A DNA stretch of 64,000 nt from M3007 sp031373665. GTDB taxonomy: Bacteria > Bacteroidota > Bacteroidia > Chitinophagales > Saprospiraceae. The stretch spans positions 1 to 64,000 of the forward strand of contig JANMMZ010000031.1 in the NCBI GenBank assembly GCA_031373665.1, read 5' to 3'. Shown here in pieces: positions 15,922-24,500 of this stretch. The notes beneath the pieces are model-generated. The model was not told where the DNA came from and did no database searches. It saw only the letters and a list, made by a program, of their open reading frames with translations. How positions within the stretch are numbered: the first letter of the stretch is position 1; the number at the start of each line of letters is the position of its first letter. The translations under genes were made by a program, and so were the position numbers.

Positions 15922-18900
15922 TTATTTTTGTATCAGCACCTTATGCACTATTTCCACACCTTCGCCTTGGATCCGGAGCAGGTAAAGGCCAGCACTCAGA
16001 TTTTCAACCTGAATTTGTTGTTCAAATAAACCGCCCATGCTTTGGATTTCGGAACGATATACCTCACGACCAAGGGGATCCGTCAATGACAATCTACCGT
16101 TTATAGATTGAGCCAGATCAAACCTAATCTTGAATTGGCCTTGGTTTGGATTAGGTATCACCACCAAAGATTGCTGGATCGCTTCCTCTTCTACGCTTTT
16201 TGAGATGCCCGTTACATTGATGTTGTCAACGTAGAGGTTATTGCCATAATTTCCCCTATTTTGAAACACAAATAATACCTCATCATTGCCTAAATAAGGC
16301 TGTAAACTAATCATCTTTTCCGTCCATTGGGTACTAGTGGGCGTAAATGCATTGTTGGTAGGTGGGGCAGTAGATAACCCAGCACCACCGTCAAGGAATA
16401 CATGTGTAAATGTTTTACCACAATCGGTAGATACCAAAACCGCTAGAGAATCAAAAACAGTAGGGGAATCAGCATAATTTGTATAGGCTACGTCAAATTG
16501 TAGGTTGGCCGAAGTGATATTAGACATATCTACTTTGTGGGTACGCACCTCATCACGTGAGCCCTTTTCGTCGGAGTTGAAGTTGTCAAATTTCATGCAT
16601 GATTGGCTGCCTCCAAATCCACCTACTCCATTGTTCACTGTCCAGTTTACCCCATTTTGGTTGGCATCATTGAGTGCCCATTCAGGGTGAAAACTGCCAC
16701 CCTCAAAGGTTTCAGCATAAGGTAGCGTCGTTTTACTAACAACGGTGACGTATCCAGCGAGGGTAACACTGCTATTGATATTATTCAGGTTGTCGGTGAT
16801 CGTCAGCGAAACAGGGTAGGTGCCCGCATTACTATAACTAACGGTCGGATTTTCTATAGATGAAACACCGGGTGTTCCGCCAGCGAAAGACCAACTATAG
16901 ACAGAGGATTCGGAAGAATTGCTTCGGTTAATAAAATGTATAGATTCGCCAAGACAGAAATTCCGATTGAAATCACTGGCTACCGTAATATCCAATATCA
17001 CTGGGTTATTATTGAAGTCAACCTCCCATACGCCCATACCTCGGGTACCCAATTGCAGTTTCTTGGTGCTATAATTGGCGGATAACCTAGTAGGTGTAAT
17101 GGCAGGACTTAATCCCTGTGAAATATTATCCCATTGCGCAGTGAAATAGTTATAGTTGAACACTCCACCCTTATTAGTAGCGACATAAAGGTCGTTTTCA
17201 ACCCCTTCTAATGACAAGATTGTCCCGATTTCCAAATCATTGAGTGTTGCAGTAGTGATATTGGACCAAGTAGCCCCTGCGTTGTCACTCAACCAAACTT
17301 TTTGGCCATTGCTGTTATTTTGATATGCGCGATATAGATAATCATCTGAAACCAAAGCGAAGAAAAAATTCTTGGTTTCAAGACCACCCGCAGTAGCCCA
17401 AGTATAACCTCCATCGGCGGTTTTGTACAACTGCCATGTTGGGTTGCCTTGCCCATCTTTACCTTCTACCTTCAAGTATAGCACTTTCGGATTGGCGGGA
17501 GATTGCTCTACCCATTCCACGATGTTGGAACCTCCGAAATCATACAGCACTTTGGCCGTTTTACCATCATCGGTACTTTGGCAAAACTTGCTTTTCGAGC
17601 CCCAATAGATATGCTGTGGATTTAACTTGCTGAAAAGAATGCGACTGGCTCGGTAATCATCATATCCGATTGGCCCATTTGGCCTCCATTGATCTTGATC
17701 CAAGATACTTGAATAACCACTCGATGCCTGATTGCTGGAACTAGGCACATTGATACCAAAAGCCGGATACTCCACAAACCACGCCCTCGGGTTGGGGCCA
17801 TATTGCATGTACCCAGTGGCCGTTTCTCCGCCACCAGCGTGCTTCCATACCCCGGCTGGAAAATTAGCCGTATGCGTGAAATTATTCCCGTTGTGATAAG
17901 AGCCTCCACCCATCAAACCGAGGCGTTTGTCGGCGGTAAATCCCCAAAGATCATTGGCAAAAATACCGTTGTTACGAGCCTCATGGGATTCCAAAGTACC
18001 ATCGGCAGAAAAATTGATACCGCCGTCACTAGCCCAAAACAACTCTTCTGTGGTGGCAGAAGTATTGCGGATAAGGAATCGCCGAATATCAGGATGAATA
18101 TAAGGAACGACATTGCTATAACCGCCCTTGGGTGTCCAAGAGGTGCCAGCATTGGTGGATTCCCACATAGTCAACCCACCAACATATAGACGATCAGCAT
18201 TGGTGGTCGAAGCCACAATAGCATTGTTGAGATAAGTCACTTGATTATAGGCATATGGAGACCCTGGCCCTGGGAATGTACCCCAACTAACTAAATTGGG
18301 GCGGTCAGATTGGTTATAAGGCGCTCCCAAAGGCCCTGTTTTTCGCGACCAGTTGCCGCCATCATCTTCTTGATAGATACCAACAAAACCATTCAATTGC
18401 AAACTTGCTCCCGGTTGAGAAAATCCGTTAAGCATCACATAAATCCGCTCTGGCGCAGCCGGAGTTACCGCTATTCGACCTCCCCAGACCTCAAATTTGC
18501 CAGCATCCGCTGCCGGTATCTCGAACCAACCTGCATCGGGTGAATTATACCAAGTTACCCCATAATCAAAGGTTTTGTCCAAGGTAGTCATTTTGGTAAC
18601 AGGGTCATAAATCAAAATATAAAGTATAGCAGGATTGGTAGGGTGTTCCACAATGGAAGTAACCCTTGCGCCAGCAGCATTTACAAGATTGCGTTTCGTC
18701 CATGTTTTACCGTAGTCCTCTGAAATCAAGAGCCCATCACTGGTGGCCGCAAATACCTTTCCACTGAGATTTTGAGTAGAAAAAAGTATATCATAGGTTT
18801 GGAAATCCGGAGAAATGGTGCCTCCATTGGGGTTAATTGGAGATTGGGTCCAAGTACCGCCGCCATCATCTGAATACATGATTTTGCCTGACACTCCAAT

Positions 18901-19581
18901 CCGTACATAGTCAGAGTTCCAAGGCCAATAGGCTACGGCTTGAACCGTGCTAAAATTTTGGTTGGTACCCACTTGATACCAACTTGAGCCAGTATCTACA
19001 GATTTGAATAAACCACCGGCTTCTGTGCCAGCGTACATGAGTTGGGTTAAGCCCGGTACATTTGACCGCGCCATACAAAAAATATTGGCTTGCCAAGATA
19101 TTGGCTTATTGTCTTCTGCGCGTACTACATTCATAGGCCCCATGGGCTTCCATGTTCCATTTTCGGCACCCATACTTGCTGGCGGATGTATGCGATTGAT
19201 GACCTCGTTTCGAGCCTCATCGGCTTTTTGTGAAAAATCAACATAACCGTCAGCAGTAACGTAATTGGCCGTTTGAATTTTCCAAGTTTTGTACAAATGC
19301 TCAAATTCGTGCTTAAACTTGAGGTTGGCCGTAGCAGGATTGGCTTTGTGCGCCGCTTTCAGCGGCGCGATGACCGATGTATAATACTCCTCATACAGTT
19401 TGGCTACTTCATTTACATTGGGTTGGGCAACCGATAGAGCCTTGACAAAGGCCGGCACGTTCGGATCGTCGAGTTGGCCGCGATAGTCTTGCCATTGGGC
19501 ATTGGACAGAGAAGGGATCAGCATCGCTAAGAAAAAAGCGGAGATCAGAATAATGGGTTGAAATTTAAGATTGTTAGTCAT
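15922..19581 (-). CDS. T9SS-secreted sortilin/VPS10-like beta-propeller protein with PKD domain
   Basis: A 1219-aa exported protein. The start at 19581 opens a signal peptide (MTNNLKFQPIILISAFFLAM, cleaved near SNAQ). Residues about 120-850 carry many sortilin/BNR-type repeats: S-x-D-x-G-x-(S/T)-W motifs such as SVDTGSSW, YSDDGGGTW, SEDYGKTW, TADGGYTW and SDNAGATW, forming one or two large propellers. A PKD domain follows (SIHFINRSNSSESSVYSWSF, about 880-950), then a MAM/choice-of-anchor-J-like domain (AETFEGGSFHPEW, about 975-1130), and a T9SS type A sorting domain (VVIPNPNQGQFKIRF to KVLIQK). Related proteins bind or degrade polymers, but no catalytic residues can be assigned. A 10-bp-arm hairpin sits in the leader. 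Confidence 0.92.
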   Translation of the reverse strand: MTNNLKFQPIILISAFFLAMLIPSLSNAQWQDYRGQLDDPNVPAFVKALSVAQPNVNEVAKLYEEYYTSVIAPLKAAHKANPATANLKFKHEFEHLYKTWKIQTANYVTADGYVDFSQKADEARNEVINRIHPPASMGAENGTWKPMGPMNVVRAEDNKPISWQANIFCMARSNVPGLTQLMYAGTEAGGLFKSVDTGSSWYQVGTNQNFSTVQAVAYWPWNSDYVRIGVSGKIMYSDDGGGTWTQSPINPNGGTISPDFQTYDILFSTQNLSGKVFAATSDGLLISEDYGKTWTKRNLVNAAGARVTSIVEHPTNPAILYILIYDPVTKMTTLDKTFDYGVTWYNSPDAGWFEIPAADAGKFEVWGGRIAVTPAAPERIYVMLNGFSQPGASLQLNGFVGIYQEDDGGNWSRKTGPLGAPYNQSDRPNLVSWGTFPGPGSPYAYNQVTYLNNAIVASTTNADRLYVGGLTMWESTNAGTSWTPKGGYSNVVPYIHPDIRRFLIRNTSATTEELFWASDGGINFSADGTLESHEARNNGIFANDLWGFTADKRLGLMGGGSYHNGNNFTHTANFPAGVWKHAGGGETATGYMQYGPNPRAWFVEYPAFGINVPSSSNQASSGYSSILDQDQWRPNGPIGYDDYRASRILFSKLNPQHIYWGSKSKFCQSTDDGKTAKVLYDFGGSNIVEWVEQSPANPKVLYLKVEGKDGQGNPTWQLYKTADGGYTWATAGGLETKNFFFALVSDDYLYRAYQNNSNGQKVWLSDNAGATWSNITTATLNDLEIGTILSLEGVENDLYVATNKGGVFNYNYFTAQWDNISQGLSPAITPTRLSANYSTKKLQLGTRGMGVWEVDFNNNPVILDITVASDFNRNFCLGESIHFINRSNSSESSVYSWSFAGGTPGVSSIENPTVSYSNAGTYPVSLTITDNLNNINSSVTLAGYVTVVSKTTLPYAETFEGGSFHPEWALNDANQNGVNWTVNNGVGGFGGSQSCMKFDNFNSDEKGSRDEVRTHKVDMSNITSANLQFDVAYTNYADSPTVFDSLAVLVSTDCGKTFTHVFLDGGAGLSTAPPTNNAFTPTSTQWTEKMISLQPYLGNDEVLFVFQNRGNYGNNLYVDNINVTGISKSVEEEAIQQSLVVIPNPNQGQFKIRFDLAQSINGRLSLTDPLGREVYRSEIQSMGGLFEQQIQVENLSAGLYLLRIQGEGVEIVHKVLIQK

Positions 19582-19596
19582 TTTATGTTTTATTTT

Positions 19597-19634
19597 TGAA
19601 TGGGCAAGCATGGTTTGTTTTGCCTGCCCATTCA
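19597..19634. other. Intercistronic hairpin
   Basis: TGAATGGGCA (19597-19606) and TGCCCATTCA (19625-19634) are perfect 10-bp inverted repeats in the gap between the gene ending at 19683 and the start codon at 19581. On the transcribed (minus) strand it is followed by A residues, not T, so it is not a standard terminator. It could be a leader structure or processing site. Confidence 0.45.
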
Positions 19635-19682
19635 TTTGAATGATTTAATAGTTGGAATAGTTGAATGTCAAATTCTAAGTTA

Positions 19683-20516
19683 CTACCACCCTAAACGGTC
19701 AATCATCATGCGCACATCCGCTTTCTCTAACGTGGCAGTGTCTTCTGTCTGTTTCCATATTGCCTCCTGTGTTTTAGTTGGGTGTACCTTCGCTACGTAA
19801 CCGCTGCCGCTAGGAGCCAATAGTTGTGTCAAATCGGTATAGGCATCAACCGTAGCACATTGATAAGGGACGGTTTTGCCATAGTAGCGTGGCATTTCTA
19901 AGTTTAGCACGAGCCAGCCTTTGAGGTGACCATCTTTCATACGAGCGGCGTGTACAGGCTTCCAGAGGTCTATTTCCATTTTGGTGTGGTCATCCTGGCT
20001 TTTGCCTTCTGGCAGGCTGAAGTAGTTGAACACGAAAATCTTGGCTTTGGCATCTGCATCAGCAGCCCACAATACCGATCCTTGCTCGACCGACCAGACT
20101 TCAGTTTTAACCATCGTTCGGATTTCTCCGGTGCGGTTCACTAAGGCGATTTCCTCGGCGGTGAGCAGTGATTTCCAGTTTTCAGCCATATAATCGCTGT
20201 CATAGGATGCAGCGAGTGCGGCGACTCCGCGATAGGTGTTGCGGCATACAAAATCGTACTCGGCATTCGCGCCGGAAGGCGAAACCATTTCGGCCAATGA
20301 CCAGTCGTGCAGTTTGCCCGCTTTCTTATTGGCGAGGTGGATTTTTTTCCAGGCCTTCTCCAATTTTAGGTAGTCGTCATACATACCCGGTTTTACTTTC
20401 ATGTAGGCGTAGTGTGCATACCGAGTGGTGTCGCTGGCAGCAGTGGTTTGGGCTGAGGTGGTGAAGGGTTGGCAAAACAGTGTTGCCAAGATCAGATAAT
20501 AGATTGTTTTTCTCAT
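19683..20516 (-). CDS. Secreted protein with duplicated alpha/beta fold, unknown function
   Basis: A 277-aa exported protein. The signal peptide spans about residues 1-23 (LFCQPFTTSAQ). The mature part appears to contain two similar halves, each opening with a strand and a helix that carries a conserved W: YAHYAYMKVKPGMYDDYLKLEKAWKKIHLANKKAGKLHDW and KIFVFNYFSLPEGK...MEIDLWKPVHAARMKDGHLKGW. This arrangement resembles dimeric alpha/beta-barrel proteins. No active site can be named. The promoter carries a palindrome CCACAT-N4-ATGTGG that is repeated in front of the small membrane-protein gene just upstream, so both are probably controlled by one regulator. It is 101 bp from the VPS10-like gene in the same direction. 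Confidence 0.8.
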   Translation of the reverse strand: MRKTIYYLILATLFCQPFTTSAQTTAASDTTRYAHYAYMKVKPGMYDDYLKLEKAWKKIHLANKKAGKLHDWSLAEMVSPSGANAEYDFVCRNTYRGVAALAASYDSDYMAENWKSLLTAEEIALVNRTGEIRTMVKTEVWSVEQGSVLWAADADAKAKIFVFNYFSLPEGKSQDDHTKMEIDLWKPVHAARMKDGHLKGWLVLNLEMPRYYGKTVPYQCATVDAYTDLTQLLAPSGSGYVAKVHPTKTQEAIWKQTEDTATLEKADVRMMIDRLGW

Positions 20517-20567
20517 TGTGATAAAAAATTAATAAGTGATAAAAAATTCGTTTGATAATATGATAGT

Positions 20568-20618
20568 GCAAAGGTGGTGGCAAAAACCATGTGCCAAAAC
20601 CACATGATGATGTGGGCA
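20568..20618 (-). promoter_or_regulatory. Promoter with palindromic operator, copy 1
   Basis: A 51-bp block nearly identical to 20843-20893. It contains the palindrome CCACAT-GATG-ATGTGG (20600-20615). On the minus strand this is followed by GGTTTTGG and, about 24 nt later, CACCTTTGCA, which fits the -33/-7 elements of a Bacteroidota promoter. The palindrome lies just upstream of the -33 box, as expected for an activator site. The start codon at 20516 is 84 bp away. Confidence 0.65.
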
Positions 20619-20635
20619 AGGTCATTTGCCGATTT

Positions 20636-20779
20636 TTATTCAGTAGGGTGACTGGTATATCTGCTCGAAATCAACAATGATCCCACCCCTATGAAAAGCA
20701 TTGCCAATAAACCGAACAGAAGAAAATATGGGGTGCTAAAATCTGGAAGGTCATTAAAAAAATGAGTCATTTGTTTCAT
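20636..20779 (-). CDS. Small single-pass membrane protein (47 aa)
   Basis: A 47-aa frame with the sequence pattern of a small membrane protein: a polar N-terminus (MKQMTHFFNDLPDFST), a strongly hydrophobic helix at about residues 17-37 (YFLLFGLLAMLFIGVGSLLI) and a short polar tail. The start at 20779 is preferred over an upstream Met at 20878, which would read through the operator block. Support for it being real comes from its promoter, which shares a 51-bp block with the promoter of the next gene (19683-20516) at a similar distance. It may be a partner or regulator of that secreted protein. No family is recognised. Confidence 0.55.
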   Translation of the reverse strand: MKQMTHFFNDLPDFSTPYFLLFGLLAMLFIGVGSLLISSRYTSHPTE

Positions 20780-20842
20780 AAAATAGATTGTTTTGTAGGC
20801 AAATTTGGATAAGCCTATACTGTGATAATAAAATTTGATCCT

Positions 20843-20893
20843 GCAAAGGTGGGGGTAAAAACAGTGTACCAAAACCACATGATGATGTGGGCA
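20843..20893 (-). promoter_or_regulatory. Promoter with palindromic operator, copy 2
   Basis: Second copy of the block at 20568-20618. The palindrome CCACAT-GATG-ATGTGG is perfect (20875-20890), and the CACCTTTGCA -7-like element is conserved. It lies 96 bp (palindrome) upstream of the 47-aa membrane-protein start. Only about six positions differ from copy 1, concentrated between the -33 and -7 boxes. Confidence 0.65.
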
Positions 20894-20940
20894 TTACTGA
20901 AATCGGTCGTTTTTAACTCCGTAACTTTGATGCTACAAAG

Positions 20941-20971
20941 GTGCAGGTGAGATCCTGTTTAGCACCTGCAC
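20941..20971. other. Hairpin in intergenic region
   Basis: GTGCAGGTG (20941-20949) and CACCTGCAC (20963-20971) are perfect 9-bp inverted repeats with a 13-nt loop. It lies between the divergent promoters of the 47-aa gene and the UPF0158 gene. No T tract follows. Function unknown. Confidence 0.4.
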
Positions 20972-21100
20972 TCAGGATTCATTGATCTGGATTCTGCTTG
21001 CATGGCATAAAAAATACTAGCACTCACGTTGCAAGGCGGGCAATCGTGAATAGTATAAGTCATTGAATGACAATAAATTAAGTATTTCATGCACTCATTT

Positions 21101-21132
21101 TTGGATGATTCATAATTTTTTTAATACTTTTG
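21101..21132 (+). promoter_or_regulatory. Promoter of the UPF0158 gene
   Basis: TTG (21101-21103) and TACTTTTG (21125-21132) match the -33 and -7 elements of Bacteroidota primary-sigma promoters, 27 bp before the ATG at 21159. Confidence 0.5.
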
Positions 21133-21158
21133 CCCACTGAAGAAGTATTCGTAAAAAC

Positions 21159-21557
21159 ATGGAAGAAATAATCAAAGAAATAGCCGAACTCATAGACTGT
21201 AGCAACGTGGTGTTTTTGCACAGAGAGACTGGTGAGATATTGTCTTATCCAGCACCTGATGATTCCGGCTACAATGAGCATGATTACCTAGCCGATGAGG
21301 TCATGGATATCATTGACACTGATCCTGATAGATATATCAAGTTCACTCCTTTGGACTCTAATGAATCTTATCAGATCATGGAATCTTTTATTGAAAACAC
21401 GAAGGATCCAAGGTTGAAAACCCTATTGGCCGCATCGATACTGGCCAAAAAGCCATTCCGAAGTTTTAGAGATGCCTTGGAATCAGAAGAAATGGAAGAT
21501 GACTGGTATGATTTCAAAGATTTGTACTTGCAGATGCGGGTATTGGATAAAATGTAA
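21159..21557 (+). CDS. UPF0158-family protein
   Basis: A 132-aa acidic cytoplasmic protein of the UPF0158 family. Family features seen in order: an N-terminal segment with a (V/F)-x-x-x-x-T-G-E-I motif (FLHRETGEILSY, residues about 19-30), a central RYIKFTPLDSNESYQIMESFIE segment (about 60-81), and the signature FRSFRDALESEEMEDDWYDFKDLYLQ near the C-terminus. The family has no confirmed biochemical activity. No signal peptide or membrane segment is present, and the length is typical. It is convergent with the hybrid sensor gene, with 23 bp between stop codons, and has its own promoter. Confidence 0.87.
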   Translation: MEEIIKEIAELIDCSNVVFLHRETGEILSYPAPDDSGYNEHDYLADEVMDIIDTDPDRYIKFTPLDSNESYQIMESFIENTKDPRLKTLLAASILAKKPFRSFRDALESEEMEDDWYDFKDLYLQMRVLDKM

Positions 21558-21580
21558 GGGGAAAGTGTTATTTCCTCTTC

Positions 21581-24500
21581 TTACTTCTTCAGCCGCATAG
21601 CACTAGGCGATTCACCAAAGTGTTCATGAAAAGCTCGCGTGAAGTAATTAGGATCTGAGAACCCTACGTCGTAAGCGATTTCGGAAATATTCAATTCCGT
21701 AGTTTGTAATAGGTGGAGTGCTTTTTGGAGGCGCATTTTCCGAATAAAAATAGTCGGATTGTCGCAAGTAAGTGCTTTCATCTTTCTGAATACTTGGGTA
21801 TGCCCAAGGTTCACTGCCCGACACAGGTGGAGAATACCAAATTCAGATTCGCCCATTTTGTCTTCAATAACCTGCCGTATTTTTTGGAGAAATATATCGT
21901 CTAGCGTTGGTTGAGCGCCAGATTTTGTATGTTTGGGCAGGTGAGCAAAACCAGTATTTCCAGTATATCGCTCTTGCAATCGCTGCCTCAATTCAAGCAA
22001 TTTTTCAAGGCGAATCAATAATTCTGTTTTATCGAATGGCTTTTGCAGGTAAGCATCTGCCCCTACTTTTAGCCCCACCAATTTGTCTTCTTGGGTGGCT
22101 TTAGCCGTCAGCAATATGATGGGAATATGGCTGGTGCGCTCATCATTTTTCAAGGTATCACAGACTTCGTACCCATCTTTTTCGGGCATCATCACATCAC
22201 TGATGATGATATCTGGCACTATATCGAGTGCTTTTTCGATACCCAATTGACCATTGCGGGCCACCTCAATGCTATAATCATTGGTTAGGATACCAATGAT
22301 ATAGGTCACCACATCGGCATTGTCTTCAATGATCAAGAGTACGGGTTTTTCAACGTCAGTCGGCGAACCAACAGGAGCAACTGCATGGAGGTATTGATCT
22401 TGAGTCAGTGCAGTTTCAGGTACAGGCATCATTTTCGCCTTTATTGTTTTTTCTATATCGTTATGATCCAATCGGATAGGCAACAAAGCAATAAAGGTCG
22501 TGCCCCGATCAGGGGTGCTTTCTGCCATTATACTTCCACCCATCAGGTTCACCAATTCCTTAGTCAAGGCTAGCCCAATACCAGTGCCTTCGCCTTTTCG
22601 AGTACTGGATTGATCGGTTTGATAAAACCGATCAAATATGTGCGGCAACTCAGCCGCTGATATACCCACTCCGGTATCTTGTATTTTCAACTGCAAAAAC
22701 GAGGTGGTTGGCTCTTCTATTTTCTTTGCATGTAAGACTACTTTCCCGCCTTCACCGGTGAATTTAAGGGCATTGGAAAGCAAATTATAGATGATATGCT
22801 GTACTTTTTCTTCGTCAAAATCCATGTTTAAAGCCTCCATTTCAGGATAAAAAACCAATCGGATCTTTTTCTCTTGAGCCATCGAATAAAATGACTCGGT
22901 GAGGTACTGGAGATAGTTGATAATATCGCCATGCACGAGGTTTAATTTAAGCATCCCAGAGTCGAGTTTCGACAAGTCAAGCAGTTGATTGATGAGTCGA
23001 AGCAGGTTTTGGCTGTTGCGGGAGATCAGTTTTTTCTCCTGCTCATGGCCTTGTATATTGTCCGTCATACCCATGATGACAGTTAGAGGCGTTCTGAATT
23101 CGTGGGTGATGTTGGTGTAGAGCCGGGTTTTGAGGCTATCTAGTTCTTTGATTTTAAGGTTTTCGGCATGTTCCAATCGTTGTTTGATCTGATAGAAATA
23201 ATACAGATAAAACAATCCAGCCATCGTCATGCCTAAGAGCCCGAAAAACCACCAAGTTTTGTACCAAAATTCACCTACCCTGATTTCGATGACTCGTTCT
23301 GTTGATCCCCAAACACCTGTCGGGTTGGCCGCTTTGATCCGCAATTGATAAGTCCCAGCGGGCAAATAATGAAATAGAATTTCATTGTTTGTCCCATTGA
23401 GATGCCATTCTTTGTCGTGACCCTCCAGTTTCCAAGTAAAGCGATTGGCCTCTGGCTGGAGGTAATTGGCCAATGCTAGGCGGATGCTACAAAACCGATT
23501 ATCGGCTGGTAGGGTAATACTTTTTAAATCTTGCAAATCAAAAAACTGCTCCAATCGGGTCTTTCCGTCTGATGCGAAATAAGAAACCTGAGAAATCAAC
23601 AGCGAATCATTGCCTTGGGAAAAAGACCCAAGCAATGCGGATGGTTTGAAATAATTGACTCCCCTGAGGCCGCCAAAATACATAACCCCGTCGGTGCCTT
23701 TAAAAAAGGAAAACCGATTGAACTCGTTGTGCGAGAGGCCGTGTTGGGTAAAGAAATTGGTAAATAAATTGGTTTTAGGCTGAAAAAAACTCAGCCCATC
23801 ATAGGTTGAAATCCAGAAGTTGCCATTTTCGTCGGGTAAAATTCCAGCGATTTTATTGGCTGGCAGGCCGTTGGCCATCGTGAACACTTCCCAGTTTCCG
23901 GTTTCCAAATCCAGTTTTCGCAAGCCTCCACCAATAGTACCGATCCACACCGTTTTTTTGTTTTCTTGAAAGATGACGGCCACTGGATACTCATGAGCCG
24001 TGGAGTTATCACCCTTAAAGTTGAGCCACTTTTGAGTATTTGGATCAAACAATGCCAGCCCATCTTTACTCCCGACCCAGGTTTGACCCAGCGGGTTTTC
24101 GCAGAAAAATAAAGGACTTGATTTCAGATTTTCAGTCGCACCCAATTTGGCCAGCAGTTGACGTTGCCCATTTTCTGGATTGAACGAAAAAAGGCCGTTT
24201 CCGCTACCTAATATAATGCCTCCATTGGATAAAATCAAAAATGCTGTTGCCGCAGAGTTGCCTACTAAAAAAGTATCCATAACCTCCGTTTGTGGATCCA
24301 ACCGCATCAAATTACACATCGTTCCGCCTTCGCGTACAGCCCAAATTTTTCCATCTTTGTCGGTTTGCATACCTCCTGCCAAGGACGTTAGGGCCTCCGT
24401 ATTGATACCAGTATTTTTTAAATTCACTTTTTTACCCCCATGGCCATCCCCGTGCGTCAACCTAAAAAGGCCAACCATTTCAGACAGCATCAAAATATTG

